Positions 56,662 through 64,000 of a DNA stretch of 64,000 nt are shown here, piece after piece. The stretch is taken from NCBI RefSeq assembly GCF_016765615.1, contig NZ_JAESWA010000029.1:148772-212771 (forward strand), read 5' to 3'. The number at the start of each line of letters is the position of its first letter. Position 1 is the stretch's first letter. Under the pieces are notes generated by a model. That model ran no database searches. It was not told where the DNA came from and saw nothing but the letters and a program-made list of their open reading frames with translations. The DNA comes from Clostridium paridis (lineage in GTDB: Bacteria > Bacillota > Clostridia > Clostridiales > Clostridiaceae). The translations under genes and the position numbers were made by a program.

Positions 56662-58743
56662 ATGAGGCAAGAAATGAAAGACAAGTCTAAGAAAAAAACA
56701 AAAAATAAGTTTAATAAATTAAATGTTAATGGTAAAGTTAATATCAATTTTAAAAGTATAAAAGGAAAGATATTAGCTATTTTTTTGGTCATTTCATTAA
56801 CTTCATCTATTGTAATAGCGGTAACAAACTATTATTTTGCCAAACAAGCAGTAACTAAAACAGGACAACCTTTAGTTGAGAATTTAGGAGAGCAGATTTC
56901 AGGAAGAATGGCAGAAAAGATAGATTCAATTAAAGGAGATATTAAAAATTTATCAGTAGATACTAGACTAGTAAATGGAACAGCTGAAGAAAAGAAAGAT
57001 TTATTAACTAAGTATGCTAAGGACAATGAATTCTACAGCATGGGTATAGTTGATTTAGACGGTAATATTACATATTTAACTGGAGAAAAGGAAAATTTAA
57101 AAGATAAGGATTTCTTTAGTGAAGCTCTTAAAGGGGAGGCAGTAGTTGGAGAACCTTACTTTTCAAAGCTTGAAGGAGACATATTTGTAGCACCTTTTGC
57201 AGCACCAATTAAATCAGGAGATCAAACAATTGGCGTCTTATTAGGTGTTAAGGAAAATTTAGTTTTAAGCAACTTTGTTAAGAGTATAAAAATTGGTGAT
57301 GCTGGAATAGCTTATGCATTAGATGGTAAAGGTAATGTTATAGTTCATCCAGATTCAGTATTGGTTTATAGACAAGAAAATGTAATAGAAAAAGCAAAAA
57401 GCGATTCAAGTTTAACATCTCTAGCTGATATTCAGAAGAAAATGATAAAAGGTGAAAAAGGCACTGGAAGTTACACCTATGAAGGAGAAACTAAGTTTAT
57501 AGGGTATGCTCCAATTGAAGGGACAAACTGGTCCATTGCAGTTGCAATTCCAGAAAAACAATTATTTTCTGAGTTATCAAGCATGAATAAAACTTCAATA
57601 ATAACAATTATAATTGCGATTATTGTAATAATTATCTCAGGTTTAGGTTTAGTTAACTTTATAATAGGAAACATAAGAAGAGTTCAAGATGACATACTAG
57701 AATTATCACAGGGTAACTTTATGTTTGAAGGTGATCCAAAACTTCTAAAGAGAAAAGATGAGTTTGGTAATATAGCTCAAGCACTCTCATCATTAAAAGA
57801 AGTTCAAAGAGACATTCTTAATGAAGTAGTGGATAGTTCAAGTGAAGTTAAGGCACAAGGTAATTCTTTAACTAATATATCTAAGGAATTCTCTGAAACT
57901 ACAGCCAATATAGCTAAATCAATTGAAGAGGTTGCGTCAGGAACTAATGAGCAAGCAACATCTTTAAATAGAATGGTTTCAATCTCAAATGACTTTGGAA
58001 GAGAATTAGATAATATAACAGATAATTTTAAAGAAGTTCAAGCTATGATTTTAGATGTATACAAAAAATCAGATGAAGAAAATGACAATGTAATTGCTGT
58101 AGCTAATGAGTTCAATAAGATGATTACTACCTTTGAAGACTTTAGAAGTAAAATTGACAATATGAATGGAAATATTAAAAAGGTTAATGAGATAACATAT
58201 TTAATAAAGGAAATATCAGAACAAACAAATCTTCTTGCATTAAATGCAGCAATTGAAGCAGCTGGAGCAGGAGTAGCAGGAAGAGGTTTTGCTGTTGTTG
58301 CTGAAGAAGTTAGACAACTAGCTGAAAGAAGTAAGGAAGCATCAGAAAATATTGAAAGTATAGGTAAAATAATTCTTAAAGATAATAAAATAATTTTCTC
58401 TGAAACAATGGAATTAAATAATATATTGTCAGAGCAAAAGAAAGCTATAAATAAGACTTCAGATAGTTTCACTGAAATAGCAGGACTATTGGAGAAAGTA
58501 GCTCCAAAGATGGATGAAGTAAGTACTTCAAGTGTAGCTTTAGAAAAGAAGAAGGACGAGCTTATAAATGACATTTCATCTGTATCTGCAATAGCTCAGG
58601 AAGTATCAGCCTTTACTGAAGAAATAACAGCTTCATCTGAAGAAATGAGTGCTGCTAGTGAAGAAATATATGGAGCTGCAAGTACCTTAAGTGAATCATC
58701 AGATATGGTAATTGCTAAATTAAGCGTATTTACAATAAAATAA
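56662..58743 (+). CDS. Methyl-accepting chemotaxis protein, dCache sensor, altered signalling tip
   Basis: A 693-residue transmembrane chemoreceptor. A basic 35-residue N-terminal tail precedes helix 1 (~36-58). The outer region (~60-305) fits a double-Cache domain but lacks the Tyr-Arg-Trp-Tyr amino-acid motif. Helix 2 lies at ~312-335, followed by HAMP and the signalling hairpin. At the otherwise nearly invariant tip, AIEAARAGE is AIEAAGAGV: the conserved Arg is Gly535 and the following Glu is Val538. It is inserted between rnr and smpB and has its own ribosome site, with terminators or gaps on both sides. Confidence 0.93.
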   Translation: MRQEMKDKSKKKTKNKFNKLNVNGKVNINFKSIKGKILAIFLVISLTSSIVIAVTNYYFAKQAVTKTGQPLVENLGEQISGRMAEKIDSIKGDIKNLSVDTRLVNGTAEEKKDLLTKYAKDNEFYSMGIVDLDGNITYLTGEKENLKDKDFFSEALKGEAVVGEPYFSKLEGDIFVAPFAAPIKSGDQTIGVLLGVKENLVLSNFVKSIKIGDAGIAYALDGKGNVIVHPDSVLVYRQENVIEKAKSDSSLTSLADIQKKMIKGEKGTGSYTYEGETKFIGYAPIEGTNWSIAVAIPEKQLFSELSSMNKTSIITIIIAIIVIIISGLGLVNFIIGNIRRVQDDILELSQGNFMFEGDPKLLKRKDEFGNIAQALSSLKEVQRDILNEVVDSSSEVKAQGNSLTNISKEFSETTANIAKSIEEVASGTNEQATSLNRMVSISNDFGRELDNITDNFKEVQAMILDVYKKSDEENDNVIAVANEFNKMITTFEDFRSKIDNMNGNIKKVNEITYLIKEISEQTNLLALNAAIEAAGAGVAGRGFAVVAEEVRQLAERSKEASENIESIGKIILKDNKIIFSETMELNNILSEQKKAINKTSDSFTEIAGLLEKVAPKMDEVSTSSVALEKKKDELINDISSVSAIAQEVSAFTEEITASSEEMSAASEEIYGAASTLSESSDMVIAKLSVFTIK

Positions 58744-58829
58744 TTGAAACCTATAGCTTGTTTTGTTGTTATGAAGAAGGTTATATATTATAATAGAGAA
58801 ATGATAATAAAACCAAGTAGGTGGATAAT

Positions 58830-59303
58830 ATGGTAAGAAAGAATAATGATAATAAAACTTTAGCTGAAAATAGAAAAGCTCGCCACGACTATTTTATAGA
58901 AGAAGCAATGGAAGCGGGAATAGAATTAGTTGGAACTGAAGTTAAATCCATAAGGGCAGGAAGAATTAATCTTAAAGATGCCTATGCGGATATAAATAAT
59001 GGCGAAGTATTTATTAAAAATATGCATATAAGCCCTTATGAGCAGGGGAATATATTTAACGTAGATCCTTTAAGAGAAAGAAAACTACTTTTGCATAAGG
59101 AAGAGATAAGAAGACTTATAGGACTTATTCAGCAAGAGGGGCTTACTCTAATACCACTTTCCTTATACCTAAAGAAGGGAAGAGTAAAAGTAAACCTAGC
59201 AGTAGGTAGAGGTAAGAAGAATTACGATAAGAGAGATACTATGTTAGAAAAAGCTCATAAGAGAGACGTGGAAAGAGCATTAAAGGAAAGAAGTAAATTT
59301 TAG
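58830..59303 (+). CDS. smpB: SsrA-binding protein SmpB
   Basis: A 157-residue RNA-binding protein that escorts tmRNA to stalled ribosomes. Family motifs are [37 protein letters not shown] and the C-terminal [19 protein letters not shown], whose tail acts in the mRNA channel. ATG 58830 gives the usual length and has TAGGTGG upstream; GTG 58821 overlaps that site. The tmRNA partner gene lies 0.8 kb downstream on the same strand. Confidence 0.97.
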   Translation: MVRKNNDNKTLAENRKARHDYFIEEAMEAGIELVGTEVKSIRAGRINLKDAYADINNGEVFIKNMHISPYEQGNIFNVDPLRERKLLLHKEEIRRLIGLIQQEGLTLIPLSLYLKKGRVKVNLAVGRGKKNYDKRDTMLEKAHKRDVERALKERSKF

Positions 59304-59316
59304 GTGGTGAAAAATT

Positions 59317-59661
59317 ATGCCCTTTATTAATTCAAAGGTAAGTGTAAAGTTATCAAAGGAAAAAGAAGAGGTTATTAAAGATAGACTTGGTAAGGCTATT
59401 GAAATAATCCCTGGTAAAAGTGAAAACTGGCTTATGTTAGGCTTTGAAGATAATTATAAATTATATTTCAAAGGTGAGAATCTTGAAAAAGGAGCATTTA
59501 TTGAAGTTAAGATATTTGGTAAAGCTTCAAAAGAGGCATATAACAAATTAACCACAGCTATCTGTGACATATTTTATGAAGAATTAGCTATTCCTGTGGA
59601 TAAGATTTACGTAAAATATGAAGAAGTAGATAACTGGGGATGGAACGGATCTAATTTCTAA
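59317..59661 (+). CDS. MIF/tautomerase-superfamily protein
   Basis: A 114-residue protein of the macrophage-migration-inhibitory-factor fold. After removal of Met it would expose the catalytic N-terminal Pro (MPFINSKVSV). The second beta-alpha-beta unit and the C-terminal VKYEEVDNWGWNGSNF match phenylpyruvate/dopachrome tautomerase-like proteins (YEEV-type ending with NWGWNG). The bacterial function is unclear. It is 13 bp after smpB and likely cotranscribed. Confidence 0.9.
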   Translation: MPFINSKVSVKLSKEKEEVIKDRLGKAIEIIPGKSENWLMLGFEDNYKLYFKGENLEKGAFIEVKIFGKASKEAYNKLTTAICDIFYEELAIPVDKIYVKYEEVDNWGWNGSNF

Positions 59662-59680
59662 ATGAATACTTAATATTTAA

Positions 59681-59711
59681 GAGAAAACCTGAATTTTCAG
59701 GTTTTCTTTTT
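59681..59711 (+). terminator. Terminator after the smpB operon
   Basis: GAAAACCTGA pairs with TCAGGTTTTC around ATTT, followed by TTTTT. Confidence 0.92.
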
Positions 59712-59717
59712 CATTTT

Positions 59718-59734
59718 GGGGACGGTTAACAACT
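59718..59734. repeat. Dispersed palindromic repeat, copy 3 (single arm)
   Basis: GGGGACGGTTAACAACT, identical to the left arm of the copy at 54045; no right arm is found in the following 380 bases. Confidence 0.8.
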
Positions 59735-60044
59735 AATAGCTTTAATGGTAGTATTGCTAATAGATATCTGTTGAAGTAAGTGCTTAAATAGTATAATATA
59801 ATTCATGCAGGGAACAATTCATGAGTCCTTGCAATAATTCAAGAAATGGTCTATAATTAATATCTGGATCAAATAAAATTTAATATAGTTTTTAATTTTA
59901 AAAATCAAATGCGTTTAAAAACTTAAGTATATAATCAAAGCAATATAGAAGATTATAAACTTACCTCATATAACCTAAAAATTTCTATCATTCCTCATTT
60001 TAAAACATCTTGTGGTCGAACCAATATCGCAGAGCTGTTTTAAT

Positions 60045-60071
60045 CAAAGCTTCTTAAATCCGAAGCTTTTT
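60045..60071 (+). terminator. Terminator-like hairpin upstream of ssrA
   Basis: AAAGCTTC and GAAGCTTT enclose an eight-base loop, followed by TTT. It would insulate ssrA from upstream transcription. Confidence 0.7.
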
Positions 60072-60113
60072 AACTCACAATGAAGAAATATTAAAAGATT
60101 ATATGTATAACAT

Positions 60114-60768
60114 GGGGGCGTTATGGCTTCGACGGGGGTAAGATGGGTTTGATAAGCGAGCCGGGGGAAGCATGGTCCCACGAGATCAACTATGCAATAA
60201 AGATAAACGCAGAAGATAATTTTGCATTAGCTGCCTAGTTAGCAGCTCGTCAGCCTAAGCTTCCCGCAGCTTAGAATCTGGCGCCGATAGCGGGGAACCG
60301 AGCCTGCCAAAGCTTTGAGGTAGGAACGGAATTTATGAAGCTACTGAAGCAAGAAGCCTGTCTATAGGCGTCTTGTAGAGGGAATGTTAAACTATAGACT
60401 GCGCTCGGAGAAAGTCAGGCTGGTCTGCTTTCGGACAGGGGTTCGATTCGTAAGATGAGTCGCCTTAAGAAGTGATTCTTAAGTGATAACTTGGCTTTAT
60501 CGGTGAACCCGAAACAGGTAATGCTGTCGGCAATACCGAGAGGTATGTAGAGAAATCTAACAGCCTTGTATCGACTTATAGGTTCCTAAAGCTTAAAGCT
60601 ATGGAATACTAAGATAGAAGTTTCAAAACTATATTATAGCTTCTATAATACGCCAAGCATCATAGATATATGTTTATGATGAAGATATAGTCAGTGCCTG
60701 AAATTAGATATAAGAAAAAATCTAATTGAATAGAAATACAGGATGTACACGACCCCTCGCCTCCACCA
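60114..60768 (+). ncRNA. ssrA: tmRNA (ssrA), interrupted in its T-loop
   Basis: The 5' end GGGGGCG (60114-60120) pairs with CGCCTCC (60758-60764) to form the acceptor stem, followed by ACCA. The GTTATGGCTTCGAC block is the tmRNA hallmark. The tag frame runs GCA at 60209 to TAG at 60236-60238 and reads AEDNFALAA, a clostridial-type degradation tag. The gene spans 655 bp, about 300 more than usual. The excess is an insertion at 60448-60751 inside the T-loop; removing it leaves 351 nt with T-stem AGGGG/CCCCT intact. The RNA rescues stalled ribosomes with SmpB. Confidence 0.95.
60448..60751 (+). other. Group I intron-like insertion in the tmRNA T-loop
   Basis: The proposed 304-nt intron follows U60447 and ends in G60751, as group I introns do. 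A P1 helix forms across the 5' splice site: exon CGAT (60444-60447) plus intron TCGT pair with ATGAGTCG (60455-60462), placing the conserved U-G wobble (60447 with 60459) exactly at the junction. AAGATATAGTC (60682-60692) matches the conserved S element, and GACTTATA (60573-60580) can pair with it as P7 with a bulge. ATTAGAT/ATCTAAT near 60704-60727 fits P9. It contains no reading frame for a homing endonuclease. Confidence 0.88.
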
Positions 60769-60771
60769 AAT

Positions 60772-60800
60772 AAAAACACGACAGAAATGTCGTGTTTTTT
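60772..60800 (+). terminator. Terminator of ssrA
   Basis: AAAACACGACA (60773-60783), GAAA tetraloop, TGTCGTGTTTT, T run; immediately after the CCA end. Confidence 0.95.
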
Positions 60801-60878
60801 TATGTTTTGAAGTTTTTACTTGGAAATTTATATGTATAAGAAATAAGCGGATTTTAATATATTAACAATGTAACATAA

Positions 60879-60887
60879 TGGTATAAT
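60879..60887 (+). promoter_or_regulatory. Extended -10 promoter of the SIR2 gene
   Basis: TGGTATAAT (60879-60887), with no convincing -35 (TTAACA at 60862-60867 has a 14-base spacer). Confidence 0.6.
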
Positions 60888-60961
60888 AGTTATATTAATT
60901 CCAATTGCAGAGAATTGACTAAGATTAGTCAAGTGGAAATTTGATATTTAGGAGGAGTATT

Positions 60962-63823
60962 TTGAATTTAGATGAAAAAATAAGGTATATTAAGAATGCT
61001 AAAGATCAAGATAAACTAATAATATTTGTAGGTGCAGGTATTTCAAAAAATTCTAATTTGCCAGATTGGGAGCAATTAATTAGAGTATTTGTTAATAAAC
61101 TTAACTATCCAATCAATGGAGAGGAAAAATTATCTTCTGATGAGTATTTAAAGATTCCACAGTATTATTATAATATTTTTGGAAATGAAGAGTATAAAAA
61201 GGTAATTAAAGGGGAGTTAGACGCAGAGGGACAACCTAATGATATTCATGAGTTAATTTTCAAATTAAATCCTAAACATATAATAACAACAAATTATGAT
61301 AGGTTATTAGAAGATACAATTATAGAACAAAGAATGTTATTCGATGTTATATCTAAAGATAAAGATTTATTAGATTCTAAAAAGAGTAACTATATTATAA
61401 AGATGCATGGGGATATAAAAGAGTTAGATAATATTGTGCTTAAAGAAAATGATTACTTAAATTATTCACAAAATCATATTTTAATTGAAACGTATATTAA
61501 ATCATTATTAGTCAGTAATACATTTCTATTTATTGGTTATTCATTAAATGATTATAATTTAAAGCAAATTATAAGCTGGGTAGATTATTTAGCTAAAGGT
61601 TATAATGACATAAATAATAGACCTAAAAGTTTTGTCGTTCAAGAGGTTAGTGAGGAATATAGTGTATTTATAGAGGATTATTATAAAAAAAATAACATAT
61701 TTATTATTAATCCGCAAGAAGTTGATAAAGAACATTTGGGGAATGTCGAAAGTAATTTATCAAATGAATTTGGAAAAAGATTATATGGAACGTTGATGTA
61801 TATAAAAGACTATCCAAAAAGTATTATAGATAAGTTTTATTATTCTGGAACTAATCTTGAAAAGCTTAGAAAGATTTCTATACATGATCTCTTTAGAATA
61901 TACAGGTTTAAGTATGGAGAGTTAATAGGTGGAAATACATTTAACTTTTCTCATATTGATGCTAAAGAGTATTTAGTTATAAAGGATATTATTAATGAAA
62001 AAGGTGAGAAAGAGAAATTAGTTAAAGAGCTATTAATTAAAGCAGGGATTAGATATATTATTATTCGAATAAATGATAAACGAGAAGAGTATGATTTATT
62101 AGACAATTATAATAGAGTGGATGATGAATTTACTGAGTTAAATAAGTTAGAAATTAAATGTAATTATGTGGAGATTGATAAACGAATTAATTCAATAAAT
62201 AATAAAAATACTAAAGCTTTTTATTTATTTAAATTACAATATTTTGAGAAAGCAAGGGAATGCTTAGAAGAATTAAAAGAAAGTATTTTGAATAATGATA
62301 TATATGATTTATTATTATATAAGTTTAATCTAGGGCTAATAAATCAGTTGATGTTTAATAATGATAAAGATAATTACGATGATTTTAGATATATATATGA
62401 AAATATTGCGAAAAAGACTATGTATGAATTAAATTACTTAAATGATATATTTAATAATAATAAAGATCAGATATTGCAACTATCTAAATTAAAGGATGAT
62501 CATATAAAAAAATATTTAAAGTTAGATAATTCAGTACAATTTGGAGACGTTAGGTACGATTTATACAAAATGATGACGATAGTATATGATTATTATTTTT
62601 ATATAAGAGAAAATGGAGTATACTTAGATTATTTTAATAATATGGAAAAATTCTTTGAACCATATATAGAAGCTATAATAAGCACGTATTCACCAAAAAC
62701 AAAAAGAACTAGAACAAATACAGTTTTTCCAGATTTTAATCAATATGATAGTTATATACTTAATATATATGATTGGGATATAATAATTAAACATTCAAGT
62801 TATAAAAAGATAAAAGAGTTGCTAAGAAAATATGAGGTAAAAGAAATACTATATAAAAATGATTTTGATATTGTAGAAATACTAGAAAACTTATGTAGAT
62901 ATATAAAATTAAGACCTAATAGATTTAATATAGAATATTTGAAAAAGTTGGTATTACTATTAACAGCAATTAAATTAGATGAAGATTATGTAAATAGGGC
63001 TGTAAAAATATTAGAAGATGTGTTAATAAATATGGATGGGAATTTACATGTATATATTTTTACTGAAATAAATGAAGATTTTAATTGTTTTATCAATAGA
63101 AATAATGAAATAATAAGCAATAATTCTTTTGAATTAGTTATTAATGAGTTGTTTACAGAGGAAGTATATATACAATTAGAAGGAGATAATAAAACAAGAA
63201 CTATATTTAGTTTTTTAAATAGTATTAAACCTTTCTCATATAACTTATATAAGGATAAAATAGATAAGATGATAGAAGAAAATAACTTTAAATATATATC
63301 TGGGGTAAGTAAGTTAGTTTCTAAGGAGCAAAAGAAAATTATAAGTAATAATATATTAAATAATATAGATAATACTAATATAAATACAGTAATACGTTTT
63401 ATTTTTGATAATGTAATTGAATATAATGAAGTTATAGAGAGTAAAATACTTGATAATTTAAGGATACATGATTCTAATAGGAAGAAAAGTCCAGGGATTA
63501 GGAGTTTTCCTGAACCATTAGAAAGTATACTAGATCATGTTATAGTATTATTTCTATTGTGTAAAGGAGTAAGTATATTGAAATTTGAAAAATATATTGA
63601 ATATAATGATGTATTAGAGTTTATTATAAATCCAAGTAAGTTTGATTATGAAAAAATAGCATTAGATAATTATAATTGGATGAACATAATGCGTAATGAA
63701 GAATATTTAGAAAAAATAATTGATAAAGCTAAGTGTACTATAAGTAAAAAGTTAAAATATAATATAGATAACGGATTTGCTGATGAAGAGCAAACTAGAT
63801 TATATTATAAGTATTTTGAATAA
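60962..63823 (+). CDS. SIR2-domain protein, probable antiphage NADase (DSR-like)
   Basis: A 953-residue protein. Residues ~1-290 form a SIR2_2-type NAD-binding domain: GAGIS (24-28), the catalytic pair Asn111 in TTNYD and His149 in KMHGD, and the late FIGYSLNDYNLK motif. Placement closely matches ThsA (Asn112/His152). The remaining ~660 residues look helical and repetitive, without a second recognisable enzyme domain, as in defence-associated sirtuins such as DSR2. Those deplete NAD+ when phage proteins are sensed, killing the infected cell. TTG 60962 is chosen with AGGAGG (60950-60955) upstream. The gene is richer in ATA, AAT and TAT codons than its neighbours, and lies between ssrA and an IS-like element, which suggests acquisition. 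Confidence 0.82.
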   Translation: MNLDEKIRYIKNAKDQDKLIIFVGAGISKNSNLPDWEQLIRVFVNKLNYPINGEEKLSSDEYLKIPQYYYNIFGNEEYKKVIKGELDAEGQPNDIHELIFKLNPKHIITTNYDRLLEDTIIEQRMLFDVISKDKDLLDSKKSNYIIKMHGDIKELDNIVLKENDYLNYSQNHILIETYIKSLLVSNTFLFIGYSLNDYNLKQIISWVDYLAKGYNDINNRPKSFVVQEVSEEYSVFIEDYYKKNNIFIINPQEVDKEHLGNVESNLSNEFGKRLYGTLMYIKDYPKSIIDKFYYSGTNLEKLRKISIHDLFRIYRFKYGELIGGNTFNFSHIDAKEYLVIKDIINEKGEKEKLVKELLIKAGIRYIIIRINDKREEYDLLDNYNRVDDEFTELNKLEIKCNYVEIDKRINSINNKNTKAFYLFKLQYFEKARECLEELKESILNNDIYDLLLYKFNLGLINQLMFNNDKDNYDDFRYIYENIAKKTMYELNYLNDIFNNNKDQILQLSKLKDDHIKKYLKLDNSVQFGDVRYDLYKMMTIVYDYYFYIRENGVYLDYFNNMEKFFEPYIEAIISTYSPKTKRTRTNTVFPDFNQYDSYILNIYDWDIIIKHSSYKKIKELLRKYEVKEILYKNDFDIVEILENLCRYIKLRPNRFNIEYLKKLVLLLTAIKLDEDYVNRAVKILEDVLINMDGNLHVYIFTEINEDFNCFINRNNEIISNNSFELVINELFTEEVYIQLEGDNKTRTIFSFLNSIKPFSYNLYKDKIDKMIEENNFKYISGVSKLVSKEQKKIISNNILNNIDNTNINTVIRFIFDNVIEYNEVIESKILDNLRIHDSNRKKSPGIRSFPEPLESILDHVIVLFLLCKGVSILKFEKYIEYNDVLEFIINPSKFDYEKIALDNYNWMNIMRNEEYLEKIIDKAKCTISKKLKYNIDNGFADEEQTRLYYKYFE

Positions 63824-63888
63824 GTAACGTAGAGGATATTAAAGGTTACGTTTCGACTCCAGCATAAAAAAACCTAGACAGAGTAAAA

Positions 63889-64000
63889 TGTACCCTATAG
63901 AATAGACAATTAAAAAAAGCCTATTCTATGGGGTACTTTTATGTATAATAGAATAAATATCATTAGGAGAGATGAACTATATGAGCAAAAAAATATTTAC
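63889..64000 (+). mobile_element. Left end of a probable IS3-family insertion sequence (runs off the window)
   Basis: TGTACCCTATAGAATAGAC (63889-63907) begins with TG, as IS3-family termini do. A 16-bp hairpin (63890-63905 with 63921-63936, one G-T pair) followed by TTTT lies just inside the end and would block transcription from outside. An ORF starts 45 bp later. The right end and target duplication are beyond the window, so the assignment is tentative. Confidence 0.5.
63981..64000 (+). CDS. Start of a gene, possibly transposase OrfA (partial)
   Basis: ATG 63981 follows AGGAGAG (63965-63971) with a suitable spacer; only MSKKIF is visible before the window ends. Many IS3-family OrfA proteins begin this way, and an IS-like end lies upstream, but six residues cannot prove the identity. 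Confidence 0.4.

Larger units (their letters stand above)
59712..60113 (+). other. Gap before ssrA: repeat arm, hairpin and tmRNA promoter region
   Basis: About 400 bp without a gene. It begins with one arm of the dispersed palindrome (GGGGACGGTTAACAACT, 59718-59734); the matching right arm is missing, so this copy is truncated. TGCAGGGA near 59806 and TCCTTGCA near 59835 could form a stem. TATAAT at 59792-59797 might be a promoter for a short RNA that would end at the hairpin 60045-60071. The tmRNA -10 region is probably TATGTA (60102-60107); no good -35 is visible. Confidence 0.4.

Noticed and set aside
58038..58574. 178-codon minus-strand frame inside a chemoreceptor gene
   Set aside because: Antisense of the coiled-coil signalling domain; the Ser/Leu/Phe-rich composition is an artefact of the opposite strand.
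60448..60751. Permuted (two-piece) tmRNA as the reason for the long ssrA
   Set aside because: The 5' acceptor half and the tag come before the 3' CCA end in the normal order; only the T-loop is interrupted, so the gene is not permuted.

Overview
This window comes from a low-GC, motile, spore-forming Firmicute, most likely a Clostridium sensu stricto. The evidence is very AT-rich DNA, strong AGGAGG ribosome binding sites with frequent TTG/GTG starts, a gerK germinant-receptor locus, five chemoreceptor genes, a K+-dependent-type membrane pyrophosphatase, and a tmRNA whose tag reads AEDNFALAA. No species is assigned.

Layout. 1-2.5 kb: the tail of a chemoreceptor, then htpG behind a consensus promoter with a perfect CIRCE operator. 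2.6-5.2 kb: a small phage-derived island with an XRE repressor and ImmA-like protease facing away from a TcdE-type holin and an endolysin; no structural phage genes are present. 5.2-9.6 kb: nitroreductase, a polytopic membrane protein, and a sortase-anchored purple-acid-type phosphatase with possible PhoP boxes. 9.8-15 kb: an ABC exporter of the MacB/FtsX type with its own two-component system. 15-22 kb: CorC/HlyC protein, an unknown membrane-anchored protein, a chemoreceptor and a GAF-like/HD-GYP c-di-GMP phosphodiesterase. 21.9-25.6 kb: gerKB facing away from gerKA-gerKC. 25.7-31.6 kb: a chemoreceptor with the amino-acid-binding motif, then a one-component HTH/substrate-binding-domain regulator convergent with modABC. 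31.9-39.5 kb: S66 peptidase, a yjdF riboswitch and YjdF, a TetR-flavodoxin-FMN-binding operon, a PrmA-like methyltransferase, EFR1 ferredoxin and aldehyde dehydrogenase, and another methyltransferase. 39.9-42.6 kb: a GH1 6-phospho-beta-glucosidase and an AI-2E family permease.

42.7-47 kb is an unusual five-gene operon built around an 809-residue protein made of two consecutive glutathionylspermidine-synthetase-like ATP-grasp modules, with a small lipoprotein and three uncharacterised proteins. 47-52 kb: a chemoreceptor and copA-copZ. 52-54 kb: hppA. 54-60.8 kb: the ribosome-rescue/RNA-decay neighbourhood rnr, a chemoreceptor, smpB, a MIF-like gene and ssrA. The tmRNA gene is 655 bp long because its T-loop is split by a ~304-nt insertion with group I intron hallmarks. 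61-64 kb: a 953-residue SIR2-domain protein resembling antiphage NADases, followed by the left end of what looks like an IS3-family element that runs off the window.

Dispersed GGGACGGTTAACAA palindromes occur three times between genes and look like REP/RAYT-type repeats. Strongest candidates for new biology: the tandem ATP-grasp operon, the SIR2 defence gene next to the intron-split ssrA, and the stand-alone lysis cassette.
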